Shown in pieces: positions 10,601 to 19,329 of a stretch of 64,000 nt of DNA; the stretch's first letter is position 1; each line of letters starts with the position of its first letter. The DNA lies in NCBI RefSeq assembly GCF_024713945.1, contig NW_027461522.1, forward strand, positions 62,001 to 126,000. The letters are read 5' to 3'. The stretch comes from Dermatophagoides farinae (Eukaryota > Arthropoda > Arachnida > Sarcoptiformes > Pyroglyphidae). The position numbers and the translations under genes are program-made. The notes under the pieces were generated by a model. It was not told the origin of the DNA. It worked only from the letters and a program-made list of their open reading frames with translations, and searched no databases.

Positions 10601-12159
10601 GCACTTTGACTAGTTTGCTGCGATTTTTCAGTGCCTAACTTAGACTTATACTGCTCCATGAATTTGTTGTGGTCAAATGAATCGAAAGAGAAATTGAGCT
10701 TATCTTTTTCATCTTTATCAGTAGTACCGTTTATGGGCTTAGAACTTTCATTATCTAACTCAAAAATATTTTGTTCTGCAGATTTTTTACAATTAAATGA
10801 ATTGAAAGAAAGCTCAAAATTTTGTTTTTTGTCTTTATCAGCAGCTTCATTAATCGTTTGAAATTTTTCAGAACTTAAATTCAACTTATTCTTCTCCAAA
10901 AGTTTATTATGATCAAATGAATCGAAAGAAACGTCAAGTTGTTCAATTTTATCTTTATCAGCAGTTTTATTAACCGCTTGAGAATTTCCATCACTTAATG
11001 ACGATTTAATTTGTCCTGATAAAGTGTCATGACTAAACGAATTAGATACCAAACTATCTTTTTGTTTTAAATTGCTATCGATGGTTATATTAAACGCGTT
11101 AGGTTGTTCTATAGCTAAATTTAATTTATTTTGTTTTAGTGATGTATCCAAACCAAATGAATTAGAAGATAAAGTTTCAATTTGCTTGGTACAAGTATCA
11201 TCAGTTTTATTGGTTGTTTGAATTTTCTCAGGATCTGAACTCAATACAATCTTTTCTGAAGATTTTTTTTGACTTAATGGATCATATATCAAATTAGAAA
11301 AATCTAACTTATTGTCAACTTTACCTAATAGGTGGTTGTCATTTTTAAGAGATTCGTCGATTGAAACTGCGGTAGTTTTGCCTTTATGCAAATTAAGTTT
11401 TTTTAGACTGATATCACTTGTCTGAGTGCTATCAGTTAAACTTGCCAAGTTCAATTTTGAAGTGAACGCATTTTTGATGTCATTTAAATCTTCGCGAGCA
11501 ATAGAAACTTCTTGTTTCTCTAAATTGTTTTTATCTTGTAATGCCTTGTTAGAAATTATCAAATGGGTTAATTTTACGGAATCCGTATATCCAGCGCCAA
11601 AAGTAAATTTTTTCAAACAACTACAGCAATCGCAGTTTAATTTTGTGCTTGGGTAACTTTCACTATCTGACTTTTTAGTATCAAGCTTTTCTTCAGGTAT
11701 ATTCTCTTCTTTAGATTGCGGCCCATATGCAACATTATTTAATTTTAACGTTACCTTTGTTAGTTTTTCTACACCTAAAGATGAATGTTTTAAAAAGGAA
11801 GTTGAATCTTCATTATTATCCGCAATAGCTTTTATTGGTAATCCTTTATTGGTTAGAAAAACATAGTCTTCATCATCTGAATTTTTTAAACGCAAAGGCA
11901 GCCAGGAAACTAATCCATCGTTGATTAATTTATCTTTCGAATACTTGCCAACATTAATATGTGATTGAATATTTCTTCTATTAGAATGTAAATCACTGAA
12001 ATTTCTTTTTGCGATTTCTGAGAGTCTTTTGTTCTTATTTATTTTTTGAACTTTTGTAGCAGACGACAATTTAAAAACAGCAGGTGTTTTTTTAGTAACT
12101 TTGTAAGAACTAAATTTGTTTATAATCCAGTCTGCCACACCGGTTAGAAAATTTGACAT
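7612..12159 (-). CDS. Large FG-nucleoporin-like repeat protein
   Basis: Single-exon protein of 1515 residues rich in Asn, Ser, Lys and Asp. The first 20 residues ('MSNFLTGVADWIINKFSSY') can form an amphipathic helix, as found at the N-terminus of membrane-binding basket nucleoporins Nup1, Nup60 and Nup153. About nine dispersed FG dipeptides are visible, such as 'NSFGLD', 'FSFGNS' and 'NAFGIN'. Residues about 290-535 hold a tandem repeat of 40 residues. Clusters such as 'KKPKRTRESK', 'PRRKRSLS' and the C-terminal 'PPKKSKYKF' could be nuclear import signals. No folded catalytic domain is seen. Nuclear-pore function is inferred from composition and FG motifs; a second possible nucleoporin lies at 25104. 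Start is ATG 12159. Confidence 0.5.
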   Translation of the reverse strand: MSNFLTGVADWIINKFSSYKVTKKTPAVFKLSSATKVQKINKNKRLSEIAKRNFSDLHSNRRNIQSHINVGKYSKDKLINDGLVSWLPLRLKNSDDEDYVFLTNKGLPIKAIADNNEDSTSFLKHSSLGVEKLTKVTLKLNNVAYGPQSKEENIPEEKLDTKKSDSESYPSTKLNCDCCSCLKKFTFGAGYTDSVKLTHLIISNKALQDKNNLEKQEVSIAREDLNDIKNAFTSKLNLASLTDSTQTSDISLKKLNLHKGKTTAVSIDESLKNDNHLLGKVDNKLDFSNLIYDPLSQKKSSEKIVLSSDPEKIQTTNKTDDTCTKQIETLSSNSFGLDTSLKQNKLNLAIEQPNAFNITIDSNLKQKDSLVSNSFSHDTLSGQIKSSLSDGNSQAVNKTADKDKIEQLDVSFDSFDHNKLLEKNKLNLSSEKFQTINEAADKDKKQNFELSFNSFNCKKSAEQNIFELDNESSKPINGTTDKDEKDKLNFSFDSFDHNKFMEQYKSKLGTEKSQQTSQSAKHDTKLKDNLEFGLLGQNLTSNIGMTWNSDKSFEENSALKFSFPDIGKLNFGDTTGEFKKDMPNTIYNSDTVKITNFNNLKHETDVVHDSLETEKVNSTASDFNNNAGSHNGFHKFQSSFNELNTLDVLNNNSFSINNNIAANSLTNTAIDSSDQNENNKNNENASYLPPKPSESLISPIISSMFNEPLGIDFQSNAFGINLTKPQLANKSHSKTNRSADHEYDCAEKLLQTAYSTKEDDIDLSKVYSSTLFNTRPDFENTIESSSFTQNSENDQINKSAELKQDYLTQFASSFPKMNFATSDVSSILSTTVNTMFNNELSSNLNSFGTKLELNDASQKLFSNNSSSLNQKSGNFPELSLGKNKLDFFPNNVTQNNDLEKTQNEESKGYFEESKKKRSTDSFSFGNSNLDIDYTSVSQTDKTSQNCFNDNTGSVNNETTKKKPIMIKRIELASAIKIRNCDDIKIKEPSFIEDNSNSFVDKTLTDLSGSGNGSIPNYKSESNNEYDNEKQIKASNDFNNSKQDEVDDGKDETNVDIKFEKNDDQANKIFQLSETEPRFGSDELASPENSTILNSLAPIPEKSNVESIKSDDVLNTRTTIQNRGKSSRNNKKKKSGSRASSQAIEISVLKKPKRTRESKIYSVSIDVDYVSSSDERRPLCVNPKTAIHVLNDDKRSVHRRALMYETKKPSEYSSGFFKSVKGEQGNDSQCENVPSEYCSDSEPRRKRSLSNDRVDFKARYESILPGSCSDSNDFEKATLLKKNIKDILKFESAVKKAKKKIESDSESPLLKIKNNNEEEFKTIWSQDEKNDTNSDEKFDTVLTQNDSNIEEQEQSSPKTSVSAFENVQTPLSNASGTPITKTLREVASDVDVYQANRDLALSNITFGNSPNDYNDFNFVPNEKAAMEVFNLSNIQPLGPLDQNLYVNNAEIPMHKMKRRANPVPHSQPEMPINYNNFSQTEMDQTKSEPLLQPTLFSKFAKDKTYFTPPKKSKYKF
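10560..11340 (-). repeat. Tandem repeat, 120-nt (40-residue) period, inside the FG-like gene
   Basis: Related blocks recur at an exact 120-nt spacing, with landmarks 'CAAATGA/ATCGAAAG' at about 10673, 10793, 10913, 11033 and 11153 and weaker copies on both sides. In protein the unit contains SF(D/N)SF(D/N), an 'NKLNL'-like stretch, then an 'ADKDK'-like stretch. At least five copies are clear and six or seven likely. Exact phase without indels points to duplication by whole units under reading-frame constraint. Confidence 0.8.
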
Positions 12160-12238
12160 TTTTCTGAGACAAATTCTGAAATATTATTATTTTATTATCC
12201 GCAGCAATAAGCTCAATTACTTGCTTCTAATGTTTTTT

Positions 12239-13340
12239 TCAAACAAAAATACCTTCAAAAATATTAATATAAAAATTTTCCCCGAATAATTGAAACATTA
12301 TACGCTCCTTTAGCAAAGAAGATATTATTTCTTTGCTCAATTGACATTTTTTAATTTGCAATCCAAGGTTATATGTTAAAATAGCTGTTTCTTCAACGTT
12401 TTCCCATATTTTCTTAATTTTATTTTGAAATTCTGTAAAAAATAAATCAATATACTTGCTTCCTCTGAACATTACTTTAAATTCTCGATCGCTGAAAAAT
12501 ATGGAATTTGTAAACTCACCGGAAATTTTCAAAAGCTGTTTTAATGTTCAATTTAATGACATCAATTTGTTGTGACGTAGTTTTTACAAAATAATTTGAC
12601 GCAAGTATTGACTTACCATAAATTGGAAAACAGCAATCATTTATTTGATTAATTAAAGTTTTAAAATTATCTAAAACAACACAGTTATCAGCGATGTGTG
12701 TACTAAGTTTATTAGAATTTAAATCATTAGAACTGTTATATTTGTTTAGCTCGAACGTAGTATTTAAATCAAGCAAATTACCGTCTGTAGAGACAAAAAC
12801 CTAAGAATAGATTTAATTACAACTTACTTTAAAACTAAGAATTTCGAAAATGGATTGGTCACAATCAAGAATCCAGATGGACGTGTTTCCACTCGATATG
12901 TAACTAATGTTCTGTACATAGTCAATCACAAGATTAGACTTCAATTTGAAAAAGCCAATATTATTCAAAATTGAAAATATATAAAGTTCTAAATCTGTTA
13001 AAAACTTTTCTTCCCACAATAATTTGTATTTTTTTAATAAAGGATCATTATAATGAGTTCGCGATTCTACAATATTTGTGATATAATTTTTATTTTTATT
13101 ATAATTTAAAATATAATTTGTATAATTATGACGAATTTCGAAAATAAAATTAGAGTTAAGAATAGATACGATAGTGCCGATTATTTTGTCGTTTTGTATC
13201 ATGTTTGCAAATTCTAATGATATTGAATAACTTCTATGCTTAGTCATATAGATTTCAAGGATTATATCGTCTTGAAAACATAACTTCAATGCAACTGAAA
13301 GTTTGTTAAGTTTATCTAGAGCTTGGTGTTGTCCAAGCAT
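12239..13340 (-). CDS. Unassigned three-exon protein
   Basis: Not recognised. Three exons on the minus strand, 13340-12828, 12800-12520 and 12491-12239, join in frame to 348 residues. Introns are 27 nt (12801-12827, GTAAGT...CTTAG, phase 0) and 28 nt (12492-12519, GTGAGT...TTCAG, phase 2). Start is ATG 13340. The product is a mixed, hydrophobic-rich soluble protein, without signal peptide or clear membrane span; 'SGNTSIWILDCDQS' ends an apparent N-terminal domain and an Asn-rich linker follows. The last codons ('FEGIFV') could be replaced by a further 26-nt intron (GTATTT...CATTAG) leading to a different five-residue end; I keep the unspliced stop. It lies 26 nt downstream of the AK6 gene on the same strand. 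Confidence 0.7.
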
Positions 13341-13366
13341 ATTTATTTTTTTTTACAATAGATCTT

Positions 13367-13957
13367 TCACACAAGATTATCTAAAAAAATTAATATATCT
13401 TGTAAAAGTTTATCCATTTGTTCTGAAGTCTCGGAAAACCTTTCTAAGATATAAGTAGTATCAAACGAAAAAGCATATTCTTTGGCTTTTGTAAGATCAT
13501 CTGGTAACTTCACATAAGATTGATTTGTATCATCAAAATAACCATAAACTACATCTAATATATATTGTGATTGATTAAGAGCTAGATTATCAATAATTTT
13601 TTCGGATGAGTAATTTCTTGCTATATATCTCTCTTCCAATAAAGGGCTTGATGCATGTAGAATAATAATTAGATTGAACCAACGTTTAAGTGCAAAATCT
13701 TCTAGAGAATGAAAATCCACGACAACTCTTTTTTCTTTTAACTCATTTGTAATAAGATTATCTAGTCGTTGATAAAGATGTTCTCCGTCATATATTGTAC
13801 AATCTCTAGTTGTATCAAAATCACTATAAATCTGTTCGTTTTTAATTAATTCAGCAACGTTCAAATAAAAAAAGTTTTTACGAAGTTTGAGGTGTTTACA
13901 CAAAGTGGTTTTTCCAGTTCCTGGCAAACCAGTAACTAATATTCTCCAAAACTTCAT
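13367..13957 (-). CDS. AK6: Adenylate kinase 6 / Fap7 homologue (ribosome assembly ATPase)
   Basis: Nuclear adenylate kinase-like NTPase of 196 residues, needed in yeast (Fap7) and human (hCINAP) for late 18S rRNA maturation with Rps14. The P-loop 'GLPGTGKTT' is at residues 10-18. The region 'VAELIKNEQIYSDFD' matches the AMP-binding part, 'VVVDFHSLEDFALKRWFNLI' matches the family 'VDYH...ERWFDLV' segment, and 'ARNYSSEKIIDNL' matches the lid-like 'RRGYSGKKLTENI' segment. The aromatic/His triad typical of AK6 is partly altered (DFH in place of DYH). Start is ATG 13957. A 112-bp gap separates it head to head from the gene at 14070. Confidence 0.88.
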   Translation of the reverse strand: MKFWRILVTGLPGTGKTTLCKHLKLRKNFFYLNVAELIKNEQIYSDFDTTRDCTIYDGEHLYQRLDNLITNELKEKRVVVDFHSLEDFALKRWFNLIIILHASSPLLEERYIARNYSSEKIIDNLALNQSQYILDVVYGYFDDTNQSYVKLPDDLTKAKEYAFSFDTTYILERFSETSEQMDKLLQDILIFLDNLV

Positions 13958-14069
13958 TGTTCTTTTTATGAAGTTACTGTGAGTTTTTACCTTAAATTAT
14001 TTTTTTTGTCTAGAAAATTATAATAAAAATAACTATCGCTATGTATTCGTTGCTAAACAATTCGATTAA

Positions 14070-14996
14070 ATGTTGAAGTCTTTTATTTTAGACTGTAAAA
14101 ACCTTACTGAATTTAAAAAACTACCAGGCAAACGACGCATTTTAAAAAAAAAACAGTTGGAAATCAAAACGAATGACTATTGGCGAGAAAAATTTGTGAA
14201 TATTTCTCGTTGGGTTGAATTTCTACCAAATTATAAGTTAATTTATGTTATGATTGGAAACGTCGACCATAGAATATTTTTTGCTGATGACATTGAAGAT
14301 TATGTTTCAATGTCGATAACACAAATAATTTATTCTTTGCAACGAACTGGTTTTCCTGCTAAAAAAGTAACTGCTGGAGTAGATGCTTTGCTTAAAGCCT
14401 TGGATAATCCGTCAATAAAGGTAATTATAGTATTAAATGTACCTTCGCTCAACGTAGTAAAAAAATACATCTCGTTAAAATACTACCCAGACATTTTTTA
14501 TTATTTAGATTGTATGCTCGACTACACATTGCACAATAACGATCTCTCGTATTTTACTTTCTATACATTTAAGGATCGAACTGTCTGTGAGAAAATTTCT
14601 AATATTGATAATGGAATAGAAAATGAATGTTTTAAATCGATTAAAAGAACAGTTCATTTAAAGAAGCAGCTTTTTTATATTTTAAAAGTCTTACAAATGC
14701 TGAAAAAACCTGAAAAAAAATATTTATTCTTGATCTTAGTTTTGTTAAACAAGCTTGAAAACAGATTCAACTCCAATTACACTTATTGTAATTGTTTTAG
14801 TTGTAATATTACTAGTACCTTGATTGGTTTGATGAATTTAGAAATTCAGTTATATATTAATCTAAAACTGCCTATTGAACTATTCAGGGATTTGACCGAA
14901 TCAACTATTGATTTTTCAAAGCTAGTGACAGTAATGTCAAAAATCAAATTATCACTTATTTGTAACATCGAAGACGAAACTACCGGGTCTTACTGA
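14070..14996 (+). CDS. Unassigned 308-residue protein
   Basis: Not recognised. The single-exon ATG start at 14070 gives a Lys-rich, probably helical N-terminus, then an alternating hydrophobic core ('LIYVMIGNVDHRIFF', 'VKVIIVLNVPSLNVV'-like strands) that suggests an alpha/beta fold. A Cys cluster 'YCNCFSC' sits near residue 236. No transmembrane signal is convincing. Its last 7 nt overlap the 3' end of the convergent gene at 14990. Confidence 0.7.
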   Translation: MLKSFILDCKNLTEFKKLPGKRRILKKKQLEIKTNDYWREKFVNISRWVEFLPNYKLIYVMIGNVDHRIFFADDIEDYVSMSITQIIYSLQRTGFPAKKVTAGVDALLKALDNPSIKVIIVLNVPSLNVVKKYISLKYYPDIFYYLDCMLDYTLHNNDLSYFTFYTFKDRTVCEKISNIDNGIENECFKSIKRTVHLKKQLFYILKVLQMLKKPEKKYLFLILVLLNKLENRFNSNYTYCNCFSCNITSTLIGLMNLEIQLYINLKLPIELFRDLTESTIDFSKLVTVMSKIKLSLICNIEDETTGSY

Positions 14997-16003
14997 TAAA
15001 GTTTAATTATTTCGTATTCCTCGGCAATTTTTTTGATGCTAATTAATTCAAATGGGGTAACAACATTGTTGTTGTATTTGATTGAATCTTGAACCTGTGG
15101 AACAAACGCAACAACAAAGTAAAAATCTTCATCACCTAATTTAGAAAAATCAGGAAAAACATTTTGTTGTAATACAGGCGTCATAAAAGATTCGCAGAAT
15201 GCCTTTTTAAATTTATTATTTGTTTCAAAAAATTCTACATCATCCTCATTAAGTTTAACGTCCATGAAAAGTTTGCCTATGGTGGATTCCATGCTATTTT
15301 TATATAATTCTAATTCGAATCCTTTGAGTGATGTTCGGTAGAGTACAGTTGGGAAGCATTTTTCCAGAACTCCATTATCGTTTTGTATTTCTGGAAGTTT
15401 TTCTCGACTCAACTTGATTGGTTCGTTTGTCACATCGAATGCTATTTTTCTCTTTACTAATTGTTCTTTTATTTCAAAAAGTTTTTCATCGGGAATTATG
15501 AAGCTTGATGTCGCAAAATACAGATATTTTAAATTATTAAATTTCAGAATATCGTCTAATTCTATCTCTAAAATACATTTCCCCGTTTTTTTAGTGTATT
15601 CAGAATTACTTAATCTAATAAATTTGTTTATCAATAACGCTTGGAGTTGTTCCTGAGTATGTTGCAAGATGATTGTTTTATTGTTGGTAAAAAAAGCGCT
15701 GGAAGTACAATTATCGATTTCTTTGTGAAACCAATAAAAAACATGTTTGTTATCACCGTTATTTAAAAGTTCAGCAACGGTATATAAGCTGACTTCTTTC
15801 ACAGCTACTAATACATTTTTAACGTTTAAATTGCATGGAAAAGAGCTTATATACGAATAGTTGAACCAAACATCGCTTTTGTGCCGAATTAAATTCGAGT
15901 AAGTTGATAAAAAATCAGATTTTGCTAATTTTTTTTGCCATAAATGAAAAGGCTGTGTTGGATTGTTGGTGGTTGACCTAATACATGGGATTTTTTGAAC
16001 CAT
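14990..16003 (-). CDS. Unassigned 337-residue protein
   Basis: Not recognised. Single exon from ATG 16003. The N-terminus has several Trp ('FHLWQKKLAK', 'DVWFNYSYI') and no signal peptide. The middle carries 'HTQEQLQALLINKFIRL' and 'KCILEIELDDILKFNN'; the end is a mixed alpha/beta segment ('DEDFYFVVAFVP'). Its stop codon overlaps the stop region of the gene at 14070 by 7 nt on the opposite strand. Long uninterrupted frame in AT-rich DNA supports that it is real. Confidence 0.7.
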   Translation of the reverse strand: MVQKIPCIRSTTNNPTQPFHLWQKKLAKSDFLSTYSNLIRHKSDVWFNYSYISSFPCNLNVKNVLVAVKEVSLYTVAELLNNGDNKHVFYWFHKEIDNCTSSAFFTNNKTIILQHTQEQLQALLINKFIRLSNSEYTKKTGKCILEIELDDILKFNNLKYLYFATSSFIIPDEKLFEIKEQLVKRKIAFDVTNEPIKLSREKLPEIQNDNGVLEKCFPTVLYRTSLKGFELELYKNSMESTIGKLFMDVKLNEDDVEFFETNNKFKKAFCESFMTPVLQQNVFPDFSKLGDEDFYFVVAFVPQVQDSIKYNNNVVTPFELISIKKIAEEYEIIKLYQ

Positions 16004-16106
16004 AAATTTTTATAATTTTTTAAGATAATAAAATACGAAAAATTAGTTACTTACATTTCGTAGCATTACAGATTTAATTATTCTGATTCGGTATTTGACA
16101 GCACTG

Positions 16107-16538
16107 ATGCAACCTGATGTGGTTGGGATTTGGAAAGCTTTTTTAGACGCTATCGATAAGGATAAGGACACTTTAATAAATCTGATTGGAGAATTTCCGT
16201 CTTTCGTACAAACGGTCCACAATTTAAACGTACAACAAAACTTTGATGATATTGATAAGATCGTTAATAAACTTGCACTGCATACGCCTTATTTTCTCAA
16301 GTGTGAAAATGTAAAACAAAACGCTATTATAGTTAAAATTAATTCCTCGTATACTAACGTATGCTATTTGATAATTTTAACTGAATTTTCACTTCTGAAC
16401 ATTAAACTAATTAAATCTCTTTCAAGTTGCTTACTTGTTGTTCCTTGTTTTTATAGATGTGTAGAAATACCGGAAAAATCAGACTTTGAGTACATTTTAA
16501 TAAGTGAACGTTCCAGAGTAACTATTAATCTCGTATAA
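16107..16538 (+). CDS. Small unassigned protein, 143 residues
   Basis: Not recognised. The first ATG in the frame is at 16107 and gives an N-terminus 'MQPDVVGIWKAFLDAIDKDK'. The protein is acidic and helical at the start and hydrophobic in the middle ('VCYLIILTEFSLLNIKLI'), which may be a buried strand-helix unit more than a membrane span. An additional 5' exon cannot be excluded, since TTACAG and TTTGACAG acceptor-like strings lie just upstream. It is 102 bp ahead of RRP6 on the same strand. Confidence 0.55.
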   Translation: MQPDVVGIWKAFLDAIDKDKDTLINLIGEFPSFVQTVHNLNVQQNFDDIDKIVNKLALHTPYFLKCENVKQNAIIVKINSSYTNVCYLIILTEFSLLNIKLIKSLSSCLLVVPCFYRCVEIPEKSDFEYILISERSRVTINLV

Positions 16539-16640
16539 TATAAAGAATAAAATATTATTTTTATTGAAATTTTATTATTAAAGACGGGCTAGGTTCTTTG
16601 TGTTGTTTTTAATTTGAACACCAACTAGTGACCGAATGAA

Positions 16641-18740
16641 ATGAAGACAGAGAATAAAATCAAAATTTTATTGAATAATATTTTGCAGAGGTTGCTTTTT
16701 CTAAAAGACCAAATAATCAAAATAAATGCATTAAACGATGAACCTAACAACATAATTTTGGCAAACGACAAAATCAGAAGCGAGATAGAAATTTTAAAAC
16801 TGAAATCTGAACAAACCCTTATTAAAGTGGGCTTGATTGGTCCGTATTCAAGACGAGTTAGTGAATATTTGGAAAAAAATAACACAGTTACATTATCGGG
16901 TCTATTAACGTTTATAGCCGAATCTAAGTCATCACTTTGTACAAAAATCAATTGTTTAAATAACGAACACGATTCAAAGGTCATAGAAGTTGTTGATTTA
17001 GATAGTATGGATTCAAATAATGATAATGCATTCGATCAAACTAATTCATTGCAATTCAATAATCGAGAATTAGAGAACGAAACGTTCAAAAAAATCGACG
17101 ATAACTGCTATAAAGATGATGATCATTATTTAAAAATAAACTTAGGATTCAGACCAGGCTTATATTTGTCTGGAGCTAAATATAATAAAGCTTTCAACGA
17201 CTCGAAAATAATAGAAGAATCTTATCAACTAGTAACTGTTATAGTTGATTATGACAAGTGCCACAACAATATAAAGTTTTTGTATGATTATATGGTTTAT
17301 CATGATGAGATAGCTAATTCTCTAGAAAGCTTCCAATATTTAAACCCATATGAAAAGGAAATCGAAATTTTTAAAAAGTATATTAGTAATTGTGACTATA
17401 GTGCTGAAAATCCAGATTACATAAAACACCTTTCAAACGTTAATTTCGATTTGTTATTTTCTATTAACAAGAGTAAACACCAATACAAAAATTACGGTGG
17501 TCAAGATTGTCATGAAATACAAAATAATAAATATCATTCGCAAAAGAAGGGTTATGAATACATTTGCACTGATGCAAAGTTTATTGAACTAATCAACGAG
17601 TTTACAAAAATTCCTTATGAAGATAGATATCTAGCCATAGATTGTGAATACAACCAATCTAGATCTTATTTTGGAATATTATGTTTAATTCAAATTTCTT
17701 GTGTTTTAGGAAACTATATAATTGATACCCTCGCTATTTCTAAAAAAGCTTTGTATAAATTTAATATAGTGACAACAGACCCTACTTTTTTAAAAATTTT
17801 ACATGGATGTACCGGTGATATATCTTGGTTACAAAGACACTTTGAGATTTATGTCGTTAACATTTTTGACACCTACATAGCTGGCAAAATTATAGATATA
17901 AACGGCCGTCTTAGCCTTTTGGCACTTGTTCAAAAGTTCTTGAATGTTGAACTTGATAAAGAAGCACAACTGAGCGATTGGACTATTCGTCCATTATCTC
18001 AAGAACAACTTAACTACGCGATAAACGACACTAAGTATTTATATAAACTTTTTTGTGCTATGAAAAAAGAAATTTATACGTTGACGCAGCGCCCTAAAAA
18101 GATTTTAAAAGATATTTATTTATCTTCTGCTAACCTTGGTAAGGCAAGATATACTAATATTCCTAAAAAATATTCTGATATCGTTGATGGATATTTTGGA
18201 AGAATAAAACTATTTCCGCCATGCGTTTTAAATTATTACTCTTTAGCCGTAATTCTAGTGTGGAGAGATTTATATTCCCGATATCACGACATAGCTCCGA
18301 ATAAAATATTAACCCACAAAAAAATAGAGTTATTATCCCGCAGTTTTAATGGTCCATTCCCAAACATCAAATCCATTTGTAAGCAAAAAATAAGTGAAAT
18401 TATCGAAGACGTAAAACATATTGTAAATCATAAAAATGATGTCTATATTGACCAGCCTTTATTTAATCAGAAAAAGCGACAATTGAAATTAGGTGGTCCC
18501 AATAAGTCAAAAATTGTTCGAATTTACATACCGGATACAGCTTCAAATGAGGATATAAATTTGTTTACGAAAACTTCAAGAACAAGCAAAGCAAGCCAAA
18601 ACGAACTAATTTGTAGTTTTAAGAATAAACAAAAATCTACCCGAAAACTAAATCCTTTGAACGTCAATTCATCTATAATAAAAAACGGCAATTCAAATAA
18701 AAAAGTGTTTTTTAAAAGTGACGCCTTAATCCAACAGTGA
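16641..18740 (+). CDS. RRP6: RRP6/EXOSC10-like nuclear exosome 3'-5' exoribonuclease
   Basis: Exosome-associated DEDDy exonuclease of 699 residues that trims rRNA, snoRNA and aberrant RNAs in the nucleus. Exo I motif 'AIDCEYN' carries D334 and E336, Exo II 'HGCTGDISWLQRHF' carries D393, and Exo III Y-x3-D is 'YAIND' with Y459 and D463, so all catalytic residues are present. 'NIFDTYIAGKI' and 'LADW'-equivalent 'LSDWTIRPLS' are typical of Rrp6. An HRDC-like helical domain follows at about 530-605 ('AVILVWRDLYSRY'). The N-terminal 300 residues are divergent and Asn/Asp-rich; a PMC2NT region for Rrp47 binding may lie there. The C-terminal tail is basic. Start is ATG 16641. Confidence 0.9.
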   Translation: MKTENKIKILLNNILQRLLFLKDQIIKINALNDEPNNIILANDKIRSEIEILKLKSEQTLIKVGLIGPYSRRVSEYLEKNNTVTLSGLLTFIAESKSSLCTKINCLNNEHDSKVIEVVDLDSMDSNNDNAFDQTNSLQFNNRELENETFKKIDDNCYKDDDHYLKINLGFRPGLYLSGAKYNKAFNDSKIIEESYQLVTVIVDYDKCHNNIKFLYDYMVYHDEIANSLESFQYLNPYEKEIEIFKKYISNCDYSAENPDYIKHLSNVNFDLLFSINKSKHQYKNYGGQDCHEIQNNKYHSQKKGYEYICTDAKFIELINEFTKIPYEDRYLAIDCEYNQSRSYFGILCLIQISCVLGNYIIDTLAISKKALYKFNIVTTDPTFLKILHGCTGDISWLQRHFEIYVVNIFDTYIAGKIIDINGRLSLLALVQKFLNVELDKEAQLSDWTIRPLSQEQLNYAINDTKYLYKLFCAMKKEIYTLTQRPKKILKDIYLSSANLGKARYTNIPKKYSDIVDGYFGRIKLFPPCVLNYYSLAVILVWRDLYSRYHDIAPNKILTHKKIELLSRSFNGPFPNIKSICKQKISEIIEDVKHIVNHKNDVYIDQPLFNQKKRQLKLGGPNKSKIVRIYIPDTASNEDINLFTKTSRTSKASQNELICSFKNKQKSTRKLNPLNVNSSIIKNGNSNKKVFFKSDALIQQ

Positions 18741-18795
18741 AATAAGAAAGTTAATTAGCGATATTACCTAAAACTTTCCATTGTCGTTATCGACA

Positions 18796-19230
18796 CTAAT
18801 TTTTATTAAATTTAGGCTTTATAATACTATGTAACGGAAATAAAAAGTTTTTTAACGTATCTTTATCAACATTGCTTTTTGGTGACACGGAGTTGAGTTT
18901 ATTACATTTATTTTCGGAATTCAATACAAGTTTTAGTACCTTTTCAGTGGGTTCTTTTCTTGAACGCTGATTTTCGTCTAATAACTGGCGAAGCTTCAAT
19001 GACATAATTTCATTGTTTTTTTTTAAAGCTAGCAGTTCAGAGCTATGTGCTTTCTCTAAATGGTCAAGTAACCTAGCAATTAAGACAAAATACTGTTTTA
19101 GTTTTTCATCATGACAAATTTGGATTTGAAAGTTGTTTATAGAACTTTTCAAAGCAGTAGTTATAACATCAAATTTATTAGTTCCAGTATTTTCCTTAAT
19201 AGCGTCGTCCATCATGATTTTTTTTTGCAT
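18796..19230 (-). CDS. Small helical protein with short coiled coil
   Basis: Not recognised. A 144-residue single-exon protein from ATG 19230. Residues about 40-95 are predicted helical, with a heptad-like part 'LLDHLEKAHSSELLALKKN' running into 'EIMSLKLRQLLDENQ'. The tail is Lys/Asn-rich. It is convergent with RRP6, 55 nt between stops; a small hairpin (TGTCG, TTAT loop, CGACA at 18782-18795) directly follows its stop. Confidence 0.6.
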   Translation of the reverse strand: MQKKIMMDDAIKENTGTNKFDVITTALKSSINNFQIQICHDEKLKQYFVLIARLLDHLEKAHSSELLALKKNNEIMSLKLRQLLDENQRSRKEPTEKVLKLVLNSENKCNKLNSVSPKSNVDKDTLKNFLFPLHSIIKPKFNKN

Positions 19231-19329
19231 GTATATAAATCTAGGAGAGAAGTTGAAATAAATATTACTGCTGCTACTAACGAAAAAACAATTAATAGTA
19301 TTTGATATTATTAATGTGCCGTTTTGTAA

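Noticed and set aside
12214-12239. Possible fourth exon of the gene at 12239-13340 (GTATTT...CATTAG, 26 nt)
   Set aside because: It would change only the last few residues, and the donor is weaker than the others, so the simpler stop was kept.
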